A stretch of DNA of 64,000 bases from Neptuniibacter pectenicola (GCF_001597735.1 NZ_LUTS01000007.1:147362-211361); one strand, 5' to 3'. Numbered from the stretch's first letter, positions 41,705 to 51,022 are shown. Made by a program: numbers and translations. Notes: generated from the letters alone by a model not told the origin.

Positions 41705-44422
41705 TTATGTGTTTGCGGCGATAATATCGCGTAACACCATCGGTAGGATGCCTTTATGACGTATTTGATCCAGCTCAGACGAGGTATCGACACGCGAAAG
41801 CAGTTCTAGTTTCTGAGATGAGCCATCCGCTCTGTGAATAGTTAGCTCTACAGATCCCCTTGGTTTAAGTGTATCAATACCCTTCAAATCAAAGGTTTCA
41901 GAGCCATCTAAATTGAGCGAAGCGCGTGTGACCCCTTGCGGTAACTGCAGCGGCAAAACACCCATGCCCACTAGATTGGATTTGTGAATACGTTCAAAGC
42001 TTTCAGCAATAATCGCCCTTACGCCCAGCAAGGCAGGCCCTTTAGCGGCCCAATCCCGTGACGATCCCGTGCCATACAGTTTGCCACCAAAAACAACGGT
42101 GGAGGTTCCTTCTTCACGGTAACGCGCAGCCGCGTCGTAAATCGACATTTGAGCAGGTTTACCTTCAGATGGGTGATAGCAGGTTACTGCGCCTGTGGTA
42201 CCAGGTAACATCAGGTTTCTGGCTTTACCATTGCCAAAAATACTACGCAGCATCACGTGGTGGTTGCCTCGACGTGCCCCAAGTGATGTCAGGTCGCTCT
42301 CGGCAACGCCTTGTGAGATTAGGTACTCACCCGGAGGGGAGTCTGGACGTATACGGCTTACCGGTGAGATATGGTCCGTGGTTGTATTGTCATCACACAT
42401 CACTAGCATGCGCGCCCCTGAGATATTGTTTAACGCGTCCTCAGGTGTTTCCACTGCAAAACCGTCGAAGAAAGAGATTTCCTGGATGTAGGTTGAATCG
42501 GGATCCCAGTCATAAACAGGGCCGGTAGGCGATGCCAGTTTCTGCCACGTATCAGGCCCGTCGAGTGAATTCTCGTAGGTTTCTCTGAAGGTTTTCGGGT
42601 CCATGCATGCATGCATGGTTTGAGTAATTTCGGCGTTGCTCGGCCAGATATCTTTAAGGAAAATATCCTTTCCTTCTGCATCTTGACCAATGGGCTGAGT
42701 GCTCACATCAATATTGACGTTGCCGGCAATGGCCATTGCAACGACTAACGGGGGTGACATAAGGAAGTTGGTATCAACATCCGGATGTACGCGGCCTTCA
42801 AAGTTCCGGTTACCGGATAAAACCGACGCAGCGATAATATCGTGGTCTTGTAATGCTTTTTCAATGCTCGGTGCCAGAGGGCCAGAATTACCCACGCAGG
42901 TTGTACAACCATAACCGGCAGTATTAAAACCCAATGCATCCAAATGCTGTTGTAGTCCCGCCTTCGTTAAAAAGTCGGTTGCAACCGGTGACCCCGGTGC
43001 CAAGGATGTTTTAACGCCATTAGGGACTTTCATGCCAAGCTCATTCGCTTTCTTGGCAAGCAAGCCCGCGGCAATCAATAAGCCTGGATTCGATGTATTG
43101 GTACAGGAGGTAATCGCCGCAATCACGATATCGCCGTCTTTTAACTCCCTTTCAGGTAAGGGGACGAAAATACCTGCGTCATCTGCTTTCATGGGTGTCA
43201 CGTTAACTACTTCAGGCGTGCGATCTCTTTCAGTCGCTGCTTTTCTGAAAACGTTGCCAAGCTCAGCTAGCGGTAGTCTGTCTTGAGGTCTTTTAGGGCC
43301 AGCCACAGAAGGCTCAACGGTGGATAGATCAAGTTGAAGAAGGTCTGTATAGCGAGGCAGAGACTGACCCGGTGTCCAGGTCATGTTTTGTGCTTTATAA
43401 AACGCGAGTGGCAGATCGCCATCTCTGCCTGTTGCTCTTAGGTACTCGGCAGAGATTTCATCAAAGGGGAAAAAGCCCATAGTTGCGCCATATTCAGGCG
43501 ACATATTGGCGATAGTTGCACGGTCAGGCAGGGAAAGGTTGGCACACCCTGCACCGATGTATTCAACAAATTTACCAACAACGCCTCCCGGGTATTTGCG
43601 CAACATTTCAGTGATCGTCAGTACCAAGTCTGTCGCCGTGACGCCTTCTCTTAATGCGCCGGTGAGTTCAACGCCCACCACTTCGGGTGCCAGCATTTGC
43701 ATAGGTTGGCCCAGCATGGAGGCTCCAGCTTCAATGCCGCCTACGCCCCAGCCCACAATGCCTAAGGCGTTCGCCATGGGCGTATGGCTATCCATACCGA
43801 TGAGAGTATCCGGCACCATTAGCCCATTAATGTTGAGGTAGCCCTGTGCTAGATATTCTAGGTTTACCTGATGAACAATCCCGGTTTGCGGGGGAATAAT
43901 TCTGATGGTTTCAAATGCCTGAGCGCCCCATTTCAAAAAGGCATAACGTTCTATATTTCTGGCCGCCTCAAGCTCTCCATTAATTCGGAGAGAAGCAGGG
44001 CTACCGGTATTGTCCATTGTCACCGTATGATCAATAACAAGATCTGCACGTACTAAAGGTTCAATAATCGCGGGGTCCATGCCCATACGCTGAACGGCTG
44101 AACGCATCGCCGCAAAATCTACAATGGCGGGAGTGCCACTCAGGTCGTGCATCAGGACGCGACCTGCCGTGAAAGGAATTTCGATCGGCTGTGTGCCTAG
44201 GCCTTCTGTCCAGTGTCCAAGCGCCTGAATCTGCTCAGCGGTTACGCCGTTTTGGCCAACATTGCGGGCGATACCTTCGAGAATAGGGCGAAGGGAAAAC
44301 GGGAGTTCATCAAGGTTTATACCAAATAGCTCAGCGGTATCTGGAAGGCTATGGTAGCGGTGCGCTGTTCCGGGGAGTGTTCTAATAGAACGGGATGGAT
44401 CGAAATCACTAAGATTTGTCAT
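41705..44422 (-). CDS. acnA: Aconitate hydratase A
   Basis: Iron-sulfur enzyme of the TCA cycle; AcnA/IRP1 type, 905 residues (E. coli 891). Cluster ligands are in ITSCTNTSNPG and GYGCTTCVGNSG. The swivel domain contains GSSRDWAAKGPALLGVRA. Conserved IDSHTPMANALGIVGWGVGG-type active-site region is present around residue 210. Usually the stress- or stationary-phase aconitase. Divergent from acnB across 887 bp of non-coding DNA; a 15-bp palindrome (44594-44608) lies 170 bp upstream. Confidence 0.97.
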   Translation of the reverse strand: MTNLSDFDPSRSIRTLPGTAHRYHSLPDTAELFGINLDELPFSLRPILEGIARNVGQNGVTAEQIQALGHWTEGLGTQPIEIPFTAGRVLMHDLSGTPAIVDFAAMRSAVQRMGMDPAIIEPLVRADLVIDHTVTMDNTGSPASLRINGELEAARNIERYAFLKWGAQAFETIRIIPPQTGIVHQVNLEYLAQGYLNINGLMVPDTLIGMDSHTPMANALGIVGWGVGGIEAGASMLGQPMQMLAPEVVGVELTGALREGVTATDLVLTITEMLRKYPGGVVGKFVEYIGAGCANLSLPDRATIANMSPEYGATMGFFPFDEISAEYLRATGRDGDLPLAFYKAQNMTWTPGQSLPRYTDLLQLDLSTVEPSVAGPKRPQDRLPLAELGNVFRKAATERDRTPEVVNVTPMKADDAGIFVPLPERELKDGDIVIAAITSCTNTSNPGLLIAAGLLAKKANELGMKVPNGVKTSLAPGSPVATDFLTKAGLQQHLDALGFNTAGYGCTTCVGNSGPLAPSIEKALQDHDIIAASVLSGNRNFEGRVHPDVDTNFLMSPPLVVAMAIAGNVNIDVSTQPIGQDAEGKDIFLKDIWPSNAEITQTMHACMDPKTFRETYENSLDGPDTWQKLASPTGPVYDWDPDSTYIQEISFFDGFAVETPEDALNNISGARMLVMCDDNTTTDHISPVSRIRPDSPPGEYLISQGVAESDLTSLGARRGNHHVMLRSIFGNGKARNLMLPGTTGAVTCYHPSEGKPAQMSIYDAAARYREEGTSTVVFGGKLYGTGSSRDWAAKGPALLGVRAIIAESFERIHKSNLVGMGVLPLQLPQGVTRASLNLDGSETFDLKGIDTLKPRGSVELTIHRADGSSQKLELLSRVDTSSELDQIRHKGILPMVLRDIIAANT

Positions 44423-44593
44423 ATATTATACCTTTCGCAGAGGGGTGTTTCTGGCTCTACAACTTTTTTTGCACGAGACCCCGGTGATTGTTGGGGCTGC
44501 TCGATTTCCTTATTAGTCGTTTATTTAGCCGTCAAACGAACCGTTATTACCTGCAACATAAATTATTGCTTTATTTGGATTGTCGACAATGTT

Positions 44594-44608
44594 AGACGAT
44601 GATCGTCT
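44594..44608. promoter_or_regulatory. 15-bp palindrome, candidate operator for acnA
   Basis: AGACGAT-g-ATCGTCT is a perfect 7-1-7 inverted repeat located upstream of acnA. Size and symmetry fit a dimeric repressor site (for example of GntR type). The regulator is unknown. Confidence 0.5.
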
Positions 44609-44962
44609 TAAAACAAGTGTTGTTGGTGCTTTTTTGATATAATTACATACAATCTACGACTATTTTCTAGTGCATATGGTTTTTTTAAATGTTTGGAGGG
44701 TGTCGAGGGAGTTCATATAACGCAGAAAGACGGTGGTGCTATTTACTTGAATACATAAAGGATCAAGGATTGAAGTAAGTATAGCGAAGCTGTATTGGCG
44801 GCTAGATTCAAGCCAATGATAGAAGAGGGTGCATGGGGGAGGCGAAAAACTCTCTATGTCTACCTACTCGGTGAGTGCCCGTAAATTTGGTACAACTATA
44901 CACCTCCTCGGTGGCACTCAGAGGCGGTGTATTCAATGAGAGTGACGACAAGCCGAGTATAA

Positions 44963-45032
44963 TGCGTATTCTCCCAGTGTCGATTAAATCGCTATAGGCA
45001 CGGGAGTCAGTTAATCTGCTGTGTAATACGCA
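44963..45032. other. Nested imperfect hairpin in the acnA-acnB region
   Basis: TGCGTATT at 44963-44970 pairs with AATACGCA at 45025-45032. Directly inside it, CTCCC-a-GTG (44971-44979) pairs with CACGGGAG (44999-45006) with one bulged A. An 18-nt one-sided internal loop separates the stems. This could be a structured RNA, but transcription is unproven. Confidence 0.4.
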
Positions 45033-45309
45033 ATAATTGACGCTTCTTGGTTGATCCTAAAAATTAAACACACACTCTAAATGATTGTTGTTCTCAACAA
45101 AGGCGCGGCCCAGCAACATTTGTAAAAAAACATGTAAGCCTACAACCAATGTATACCATCTATAACTAATTGATTTTGTTTGTATTTATTTTATTTATAT
45201 CGACTATAAGCGTTATTTAAATTGTTTTCATTGAGCTGTTTGTCGCTTTTTCCTTATAATATATTACTGATTCATAATTAGAATTAATTGAGACGAGACG
45301 CTTTACGCT

Positions 45310-48105
45310 ATGAGTTATTATTCTGACTACCTAGAAGAAATAGAGGTTCGTAAAAAGGACCTTGGCCTGAATCCCAAACCGATTGATAGCGCTGAGCTAC
45401 TTTCTGAAATCATTGCCCAGATTAAAGACGTTGGTAATGAACATCGCGAAGCATCTTTGAACTTCTTTATCTACAACACGCTACCGGGTACGACACCAGC
45501 GGCTGTCGTTAAAGCGGCTTTCCTGAAAGATATCGTTCTGGGTAAAGAAAAGGTTGCAGAGATCTCTCCTGAGTTTGCGCTTGAGCAGCTATCTCACATG
45601 AAAGGCGGTCCTTCTGTTGAAGTATTGCTGGATATCGCATTGTCTGATGATGCTCAGGCGGCAGCTGCGGGTGAAGTTCTGAAGTCTCAGGTATTCCTGT
45701 ACGACGCAGACTACGTTCGTCTGGCTGACGCTTTCAAAGCGGGTAACGCCATCGCTAAAGAGCTGTTGGAAAGTTACTCAAAAGCTGAGTTCTTCACCAA
45801 ACTGGATGATATCCCAGAGAAGATCGACGTTGTTACCTATATTGCTGCTGAAGGCGATATATCTACTGACCTTCTTTCTCCAGGTAACCAGTCTCACTCG
45901 CGTGCAGACCGTGAGCTACACGGCAAGTGCATGATCTCTCCGGAAGCTCAGCAAGAAATTGTTGAACTAGGTAAGAAACACCCTGACGCTAAAGTGATGC
46001 TGATCGCTGAAAAAGGCACTATGGGCGTAGGTTCTTCCCGTATGTCGGGTGTAAACAACGTGGCACTATGGGCAGGTGAACCAACGTCTCCATACATCCC
46101 ATTCATCAACAACCGTCCGGTCGTTGCAGGTACTAACGGTATCGCACCTATCTTCCTGACCACTGTTGGTGTAACTGGCGGTATCGGTCTAGATCTAAAA
46201 AACTGGGTTAAGAAAACTGACGCAAACGGCGACGTTGTTCGTGACGAAAATGGTGACCCGGTTCTGGAAGAAGCATACTCTGTTGCGACAGGTACGGTTC
46301 TAACCATCGATACTAAAGCTAAGAAATTGTACAACGGCGACCAGGAACTGGTTGACGTAGCAGATGCTTTCACACCTCAAAAGGTGGAATTCATGAAGGC
46401 GGGTGGTTCTTACGCGGTAACTTTCGGTAAGAAACTGCAAACGTTCGCTGCGGAAACGCTAGGCGTTGAAGCACCGGCTGTTTACGCGCCATCTAAAGAG
46501 ATCTCTATCGAAGGTCAAGGCCTAACGGCTGTTGAGAAGATCTTCAACCGTAACGCAGTTGGTGTAGCGTCTTCTACGCCGTTGCACGCGGGATCTGACG
46601 TTCGCGTTAAAGTGAACATTGTAGGTTCTCAGGACACTACGGGTCCTATGACTTGTCAGGAACTGGAAGCGATGGCCGCTTCTACGATTTCTACAAGTGT
46701 TGATGGTGCCTTCCAGTCTGGTTGTCACACAGCCTCTGTATGGGATAACAAAGCTAAGGCAAATACGCCTAAGCTGATGGCGTTCATGAACGCATTCGGT
46801 GTTATCACAGCGCGTGACCCGAAACACGTTTATCACTCCATGACTGACGTGATTCACAAAGTACTAAACGATATCACAGTTGACGACCGCGCAATCATCA
46901 TCGGTGGTGACTCTCACACTCGTATGTCTAAAGGTGTTGCGTTCGGTGCTGACTCCGGTACGGTTGCGATCGCATTGGCGACAGGTGAGTCTGCCATGCC
47001 AATTCCTGAGTCTGTGAAGGTTACCTTCAAAGGTAAGATGCAGCCTCACATGGATTTCCGTGACATCGTACATGCGACTCAAGCGCAGATGCTGAAGACG
47101 TTCGGTGGCGAAAACGTATTCCAGGGTCGTGTAATCGAAGTACAGATCGGTACGCTGTTAGCTGACCAAGCGTTCACCTTCACTGACTGGACTGCAGAAA
47201 TGAAAGCGAAAGCTTCTATCTGTATCTCTACTGACGATACCTTAATCCAGTCTCTTGAACTGGCTAAGTCTCGTATCCAGATCATGATCGATAAAGGTAT
47301 GGATAACGAAGCTCGCATGCTGCAGGGTCTAATTGATCTAGCAGACAAGCGTATCGCTGAAGTGAAATCTGGCGAAGCGCCTGCTCTGGCTCCAGATGAT
47401 AACGCTAAGTACTACGCTGAGCTTGTTGTTGATCTAGACGTCATCAATGAACCAATGATTGCTGACCCAGACGTTAACAACGAAGACGTTTCTAAGCGTT
47501 ACACTCACGATGTGATTCGTCCTGCTTCATACTACAATGGCCGTAAGGTTGATCTAGGCTTCGTTGGTTCTTGTATGGTTCACAAAGGCGATATGCAGAT
47601 CATCGCTGCGATGCTGCGTAACCTAGAGAAGAAAGGACCAATTACCTTTAAAGCGCCGCTGGTTGTTGCGCCACCGACTTACAACATCGTTGACGAGTTG
47701 AAAGCAGAAGGTGATTGGGAGTTACTAGAGAAATTTGCTGGCTTCGAATTCTCTGATGAGAATCCAAAAGAAGCAGCACGTACCAAGTACGAAAATATTA
47801 TGTACTTGGAGCGTCCTGGCTGTAACTTATGTATGGGTAACCAAGAAAAAGCAGAACCGGGTGATACCGTGCTGGCTACGTCTACTCGTCTGTTCCAGGG
47901 GCGTGTTGTGGAAGATGCAGCAGGTAAGAAAGGTGAGTCTCTGCTGGGCTCTACTCCAATGGTTGTGCTGTCTTGTATCCTAGGTCGTTTCCCGACTCTA
48001 GAAGAGTACAAAGAAGCGGTTGAGGGTATTGACCTGACTACCTTTGCTCCACCAAGTGAAGACTTGAGTGTAGCGCATACAGCGATCCCTGCTGTGCGTA
48101 TCTAA
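45310..48105 (+). CDS. acnB: Aconitate hydratase B, long divergent form
   Basis: Bifunctional aconitase / 2-methylisocitrate dehydratase, 931 residues against about 865 in E. coli. Cluster ligands are in VGSCMVHKGDM and RPGCNLCMGNQ; GSQDTTGPMTCQELE and GGDSHTRMSKGVAFGADSG mark the active site. Segments such as KGTMGVGSSRMSGVNNVAL and GDISTDLLSPGNQ differ from E. coli AcnB and resemble, from memory, the ~925-residue AcnB of Bacteroidetes. That hints at transfer of this gene. Complete, with a terminator after it. Confidence 0.95.
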   Translation: MSYYSDYLEEIEVRKKDLGLNPKPIDSAELLSEIIAQIKDVGNEHREASLNFFIYNTLPGTTPAAVVKAAFLKDIVLGKEKVAEISPEFALEQLSHMKGGPSVEVLLDIALSDDAQAAAAGEVLKSQVFLYDADYVRLADAFKAGNAIAKELLESYSKAEFFTKLDDIPEKIDVVTYIAAEGDISTDLLSPGNQSHSRADRELHGKCMISPEAQQEIVELGKKHPDAKVMLIAEKGTMGVGSSRMSGVNNVALWAGEPTSPYIPFINNRPVVAGTNGIAPIFLTTVGVTGGIGLDLKNWVKKTDANGDVVRDENGDPVLEEAYSVATGTVLTIDTKAKKLYNGDQELVDVADAFTPQKVEFMKAGGSYAVTFGKKLQTFAAETLGVEAPAVYAPSKEISIEGQGLTAVEKIFNRNAVGVASSTPLHAGSDVRVKVNIVGSQDTTGPMTCQELEAMAASTISTSVDGAFQSGCHTASVWDNKAKANTPKLMAFMNAFGVITARDPKHVYHSMTDVIHKVLNDITVDDRAIIIGGDSHTRMSKGVAFGADSGTVAIALATGESAMPIPESVKVTFKGKMQPHMDFRDIVHATQAQMLKTFGGENVFQGRVIEVQIGTLLADQAFTFTDWTAEMKAKASICISTDDTLIQSLELAKSRIQIMIDKGMDNEARMLQGLIDLADKRIAEVKSGEAPALAPDDNAKYYAELVVDLDVINEPMIADPDVNNEDVSKRYTHDVIRPASYYNGRKVDLGFVGSCMVHKGDMQIIAAMLRNLEKKGPITFKAPLVVAPPTYNIVDELKAEGDWELLEKFAGFEFSDENPKEAARTKYENIMYLERPGCNLCMGNQEKAEPGDTVLATSTRLFQGRVVEDAAGKKGESLLGSTPMVVLSCILGRFPTLEEYKEAVEGIDLTTFAPPSEDLSVAHTAIPAVRI

Positions 48106-48126
48106 TTACTGATAACGCGTTAACAG

Positions 48127-48155
48127 AAAAGCCCTGATTCTTCAGGGCTTTTTTA
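48127..48155 (+). terminator. Terminator of acnB
   Basis: AAAAGCCCTGA-ttct-TCAGGGCTTTTTT, 22 nt after the acnB stop. Confidence 0.94.
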
Positions 48156-48900
48156 TTTTTGTCGGTTGGTTTTTTATTTTGAGCTTAGATGACTAACGCT
48201 TCGTTGGCCGCGTTTTTCGTCAAAGGTATTGCTGCATGAGTATCGCCCCAATCATCGCCCGCGCCTGATAGGGTTTTGTTCCATCTATTATTGCCTCCGT
48301 AGCAAGATACTGGCGACGGCTTTAAAGCTAATATCGATGGGTTTTTATCACATACCAACGCCGTTTTATTGGCGTCTCTTCAAATGTCAGTCTTATGCCG
48401 CAGACGCCTAGCGGGTAAGCTTAGCTCTCTTATTGCTATTGTTCTGTATTGAAGGCTTAGCCTCGCGAAGCCCCCGTTCCGTTTCTCAGCGTGCCTGATC
48501 GCGCCTAGCGGCTGCTTTTGTCGTTCAACCGGCGCGGCTGTTTGAGTTCATATATGTATACTCTTTGGGTCGTAATGGTCATCAGTATTATCGTCTAGTA
48601 ATGCTAGAAATCGATTGTGGATTAGCGGGAAAATTCCATCTAATGACAGTGTAAAAGTGAAGGTTATTTATGATATCTACACTAATACTTTCTGATGAAT
48701 TTAGGGTAGAGGGTTGAATTGTAAGATGTTTATCTATATCAATAGAAGAATGATTAAAGTTAAAAAATCGAATTAAATTCTATTAATATATGTAATATAT
48801 GGCCAATAGATTTGTAATCTTCCGTTTGTCAGGATATAAACAAACAGTTGTTTACATCTTTCTCATCGTTAGAACGATAATTATAGGATAGGAGGGAGCC
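48156..48900. other. 745-bp non-coding region before the Roadblock/PAS locus
   Basis: Two parts are visible. From about 48180 to 48545 the sequence is relatively GC-rich with short inverted repeats (GGCGTCT 48371-48377 with AGACGCC 48402-48408; a 10-bp direct repeat CGCCTAGCGG at 48405 and 48502), but no convincing gene. From 48560 to 48880 it is strongly AT-rich, as expected for the promoter of the next operon. Confidence 0.55.
48837..48878 (+). promoter_or_regulatory. Two inverted repeats upstream of the Roadblock/PAS locus
   Basis: TAAACAA-acag-TTGTTTA (48837-48854) and ATCGTT-ag-AACGAT (48865-48878) lie between the AT-rich stretch and the strong ribosome-binding site AGGAGGG (48890-48896). 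They may be operators or a leader hairpin. Confidence 0.45.
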
Positions 48901-49365
48901 TTGAATTCTCCAATTTGGGATGCACTAGCTGATTGGGAGCTAAATTCAGATTTTGATAGCCCAAACACGGGTCGCATCCAAGCCGCGTTCGACGCACAGC
49001 ATCCTCGGTATCTTATTTATAAAGGTCATCAAGGGAAGCGGATCTTGTATCATTTTACCCGTATGGTTGCAGCGGAGCCTGACAAACTACGTCTTCATAC
49101 TAAGCGGATTTACTTGTCGATTGCTTGCTACGATAGCGAAGCACTCGAAGGCGCGTTTGCTGATTTCTTATTAGTGCTGGGTAAAAAAGGCGCTACATTA
49201 CGGAAAAGACTTTTTGAACAGGCGAAATCAGTGATGAAGCCCGATGTTCGAAAAATTATAGAACGTGCCATTAATGAAGATAATTTAGAGGGTTTGTCTA
49301 AACTCTCCACGAAGCACTCCGTATTAATTAATGGACGCTTTCAGCCTGCTAGTTTACATGGATGA
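48901..49365 (+). CDS. Unknown protein, first gene of the Roadblock/PAS locus
   Basis: A 154-residue soluble protein starting at a TTG (MNSPIWDALADWELNSDF). The start is set by AGGAGGG five bases upstream, and there is no in-frame ATG nearby. No signal peptide, membrane helix or known motif. It appears mixed alpha/beta with a basic middle (KGHQGKRILYHFTRM, KLRLHTKRIYLSIAC) and a helical C-terminal half (FADFLLVLGKKGATLRKRLFEQAK). The next gene follows after 22 bp on the same strand. I do not recognise a family and propose no function. Confidence 0.75.
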   Translation: MNSPIWDALADWELNSDFDSPNTGRIQAAFDAQHPRYLIYKGHQGKRILYHFTRMVAAEPDKLRLHTKRIYLSIACYDSEALEGAFADFLLVLGKKGATLRKRLFEQAKSVMKPDVRKIIERAINEDNLEGLSKLSTKHSVLINGRFQPASLHG

Positions 49366-49387
49366 CACAAAGGGTAGCTGGTCTTAA

Positions 49388-51022
49388 ATGAGTATAAGAA
49401 GAAACAATCAGTTAGAGAATGTGCGAAAGATCGCGTTAGAAGGCTTTATGGGGCCTAATCAAGCGATGCTTGAGTATTGTTTTTCTTCTGCCGTCGATTG
49501 TGAACTTGTGACCGCAAGTCGCGCGGCTATCATTATCGTTAATGGCGATCAAGCAAATAAAGACACTGATGTACAGCAACAGATCAATGAAAAGTTTCAG
49601 GATGCTTATAAAATTGTTATCAGCATTAGGGACCTGAATTGGGATGGTTTTATTCTGCTTAAAAAACCTCATACCTCAGAAGATTTACTTAATTTAGTTC
49701 GACGCTTTGAGGTAGAAACACCCGGGGTTGATGCTACTCATGTTTCAGGCGAAGAAAAACACGCAGAGCCGCAGGTGCGTTCAGGCGATGTGGACTTTTA
49801 TCGTGGGGGTCAATACTCCAAAAAACGAAAAAGTGAAGCCCTGAAGCAAAAGCTAATACGCGGTAATTTAGTGGTTAGCGCCTCTGATCGTTTAGTTAAG
49901 CAGCTTGAAGATGAGATCAAAACGCAAGAAGCTGAGTTGGTTGCCAAGCTAGAAGCGGAAAAGCTTGAGCAGACAAAGTTGCTTATTGCGAAGAAAAAAG
50001 CGCTTAAGCTGAAAGAGCTAAAGCTTGAAAAGCTAAAACAAGAACGCTTAAAGCAAGAAAAATTAGCGCAGGCCCGTTTAGAGAAAGAGCGGATCGCGCA
50101 AGAGAATTTAAAGAAAGAGCGTGCAGAACAAGCACGTTTGAAACGCGAACAATTGGAACGTGAGCGCTTAAAAAGCGAACGTCTAGAAAAAGCGCGTTTA
50201 GAAAAGGAACGGATCGAACAAGTCCGCATAGAGCAGGAACGTATCAACAAAGAGCGGCTTGAGCGGGTTCGTTTAGAGCAAGAGAAAAAAGCGCAGCAAA
50301 AGCCATCAGCCGATAAGGCACCCGTCCATGAGGCTGAAACTACACCCGCTGAGTTTGAGGTGGATAGTTTAGACGTTGATGCGCTAGAAGCGGGTAGCCA
50401 ATCCTATGTACAGCATGCGTTAACCGCAGAAGAGGTTCTGCAGCGCTGTGGTAATGCGGGTGATGCGGACCTGAGTAAAAAAGAAGAACGCCGCCGCGTG
50501 TTTTTTAGTGTTGAAGACTCTCTGCTTGTTAAAATGATGGAGTCAGTAGAGCTGGCGCGGAAGATGGAGCAGCCGGTAGAGATAACCGGGTTGCCGGGCA
50601 CAATGTATTTTCTGCCGGATGAAGATGTCTTTTACTCTACATTCAGCGACGATTTCTTAAATCAGCTCGCGTTAACGCGTTTTGGGTATCAAGAGCTTGA
50701 TCTTGAAGCACACAGCGAGCTTGAGTTAGACAATAAAAACAAGCATCTCATTGAAGATGCGAAAACGTTGATCTGGAAAGTGGCTATCTGGACAGCGAGA
50801 GGACGGTTATTTACTGGGATGGATCCCGAAAGAAGTATGCAATTATCGACCAAGCCTGATTTTGTTCGCTTTCTGCCATTGCCAAGTGGTGAAGAGATCA
50901 GTGATGTATGGGCTGAGCACAGTTTATCTGCGCTAGATGTTGTAAGAATACTAGATGTTCCTCAACGTGTTGTATTTTCATTCATGTCGGGTGCATATTC
51001 ACTTGGATGGTTTCAGGAATGA
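49388..51022 (+). CDS. Pseudo-receiver / long coiled-coil protein
   Basis: A 544-residue protein in three parts. Residues about 10-115 look like a degenerate response-regulator receiver: a central strand RAAIIIVNGDQ, then KIVISIRD, then FILLKKPHTSEDLLNLVRR, which keeps the Lys-Pro of receiver strand 5; a clear phospho-Asp is not evident. Residues about 150-310 are an uninterrupted Lys/Glu/Leu/Arg coiled coil. Residues about 355-544 form a globular domain ending SALDVVRILDVPQRVVFSFMSGAYSLGW, like a helical/winged-helix domain. This resembles the general REC-coil-output plan of polarity proteins such as FrzS, but homology is not claimed. Confidence 0.8.
   Translation: MSIRRNNQLENVRKIALEGFMGPNQAMLEYCFSSAVDCELVTASRAAIIIVNGDQANKDTDVQQQINEKFQDAYKIVISIRDLNWDGFILLKKPHTSEDLLNLVRRFEVETPGVDATHVSGEEKHAEPQVRSGDVDFYRGGQYSKKRKSEALKQKLIRGNLVVSASDRLVKQLEDEIKTQEAELVAKLEAEKLEQTKLLIAKKKALKLKELKLEKLKQERLKQEKLAQARLEKERIAQENLKKERAEQARLKREQLERERLKSERLEKARLEKERIEQVRIEQERINKERLERVRLEQEKKAQQKPSADKAPVHEAETTPAEFEVDSLDVDALEAGSQSYVQHALTAEEVLQRCGNAGDADLSKKEERRRVFFSVEDSLLVKMMESVELARKMEQPVEITGLPGTMYFLPDEDVFYSTFSDDFLNQLALTRFGYQELDLEAHSELELDNKNKHLIEDAKTLIWKVAIWTARGRLFTGMDPERSMQLSTKPDFVRFLPLPSGEEISDVWAEHSLSALDVVRILDVPQRVVFSFMSGAYSLGWFQE

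Larger units (their letters stand above)
44423..45309. other. 887-bp structured non-coding region between acnA and acnB
   Basis: No supported gene. It holds divergent promoters plus several inverted repeats: a 15-bp palindrome (44594-44608), interlocking repeats (44872-44932), a nested hairpin (44963-45032) and a TTGTTG-ttct-CAACAA hairpin (45085-45100). The final 180 bp before acnB is AT-rich, as expected for a promoter. Confidence 0.6.

Noticed and set aside
44351..44602. 83-codon plus-strand frame across the acnA start
   Set aside because: Overlaps acnA antisense and the divergent promoter region; no ribosome-binding site or family features.
48188..48230. Possible integron attC site (TAACGCTTCGTT-like start)
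   Set aside because: The paired core site GTTRRRY and the expected internal symmetry were not found.
48229..48411. 60-codon open frame between acnB and the Roadblock/PAS locus
   Set aside because: No ribosome-binding site, odd composition and no recognisable motif; it lies in the repeat-containing non-coding patch.
49810..50250. 146-codon minus-strand frame rich in Ser, Phe and Arg
   Set aside because: Antisense shadow of the Lys/Glu/Leu coiled coil.
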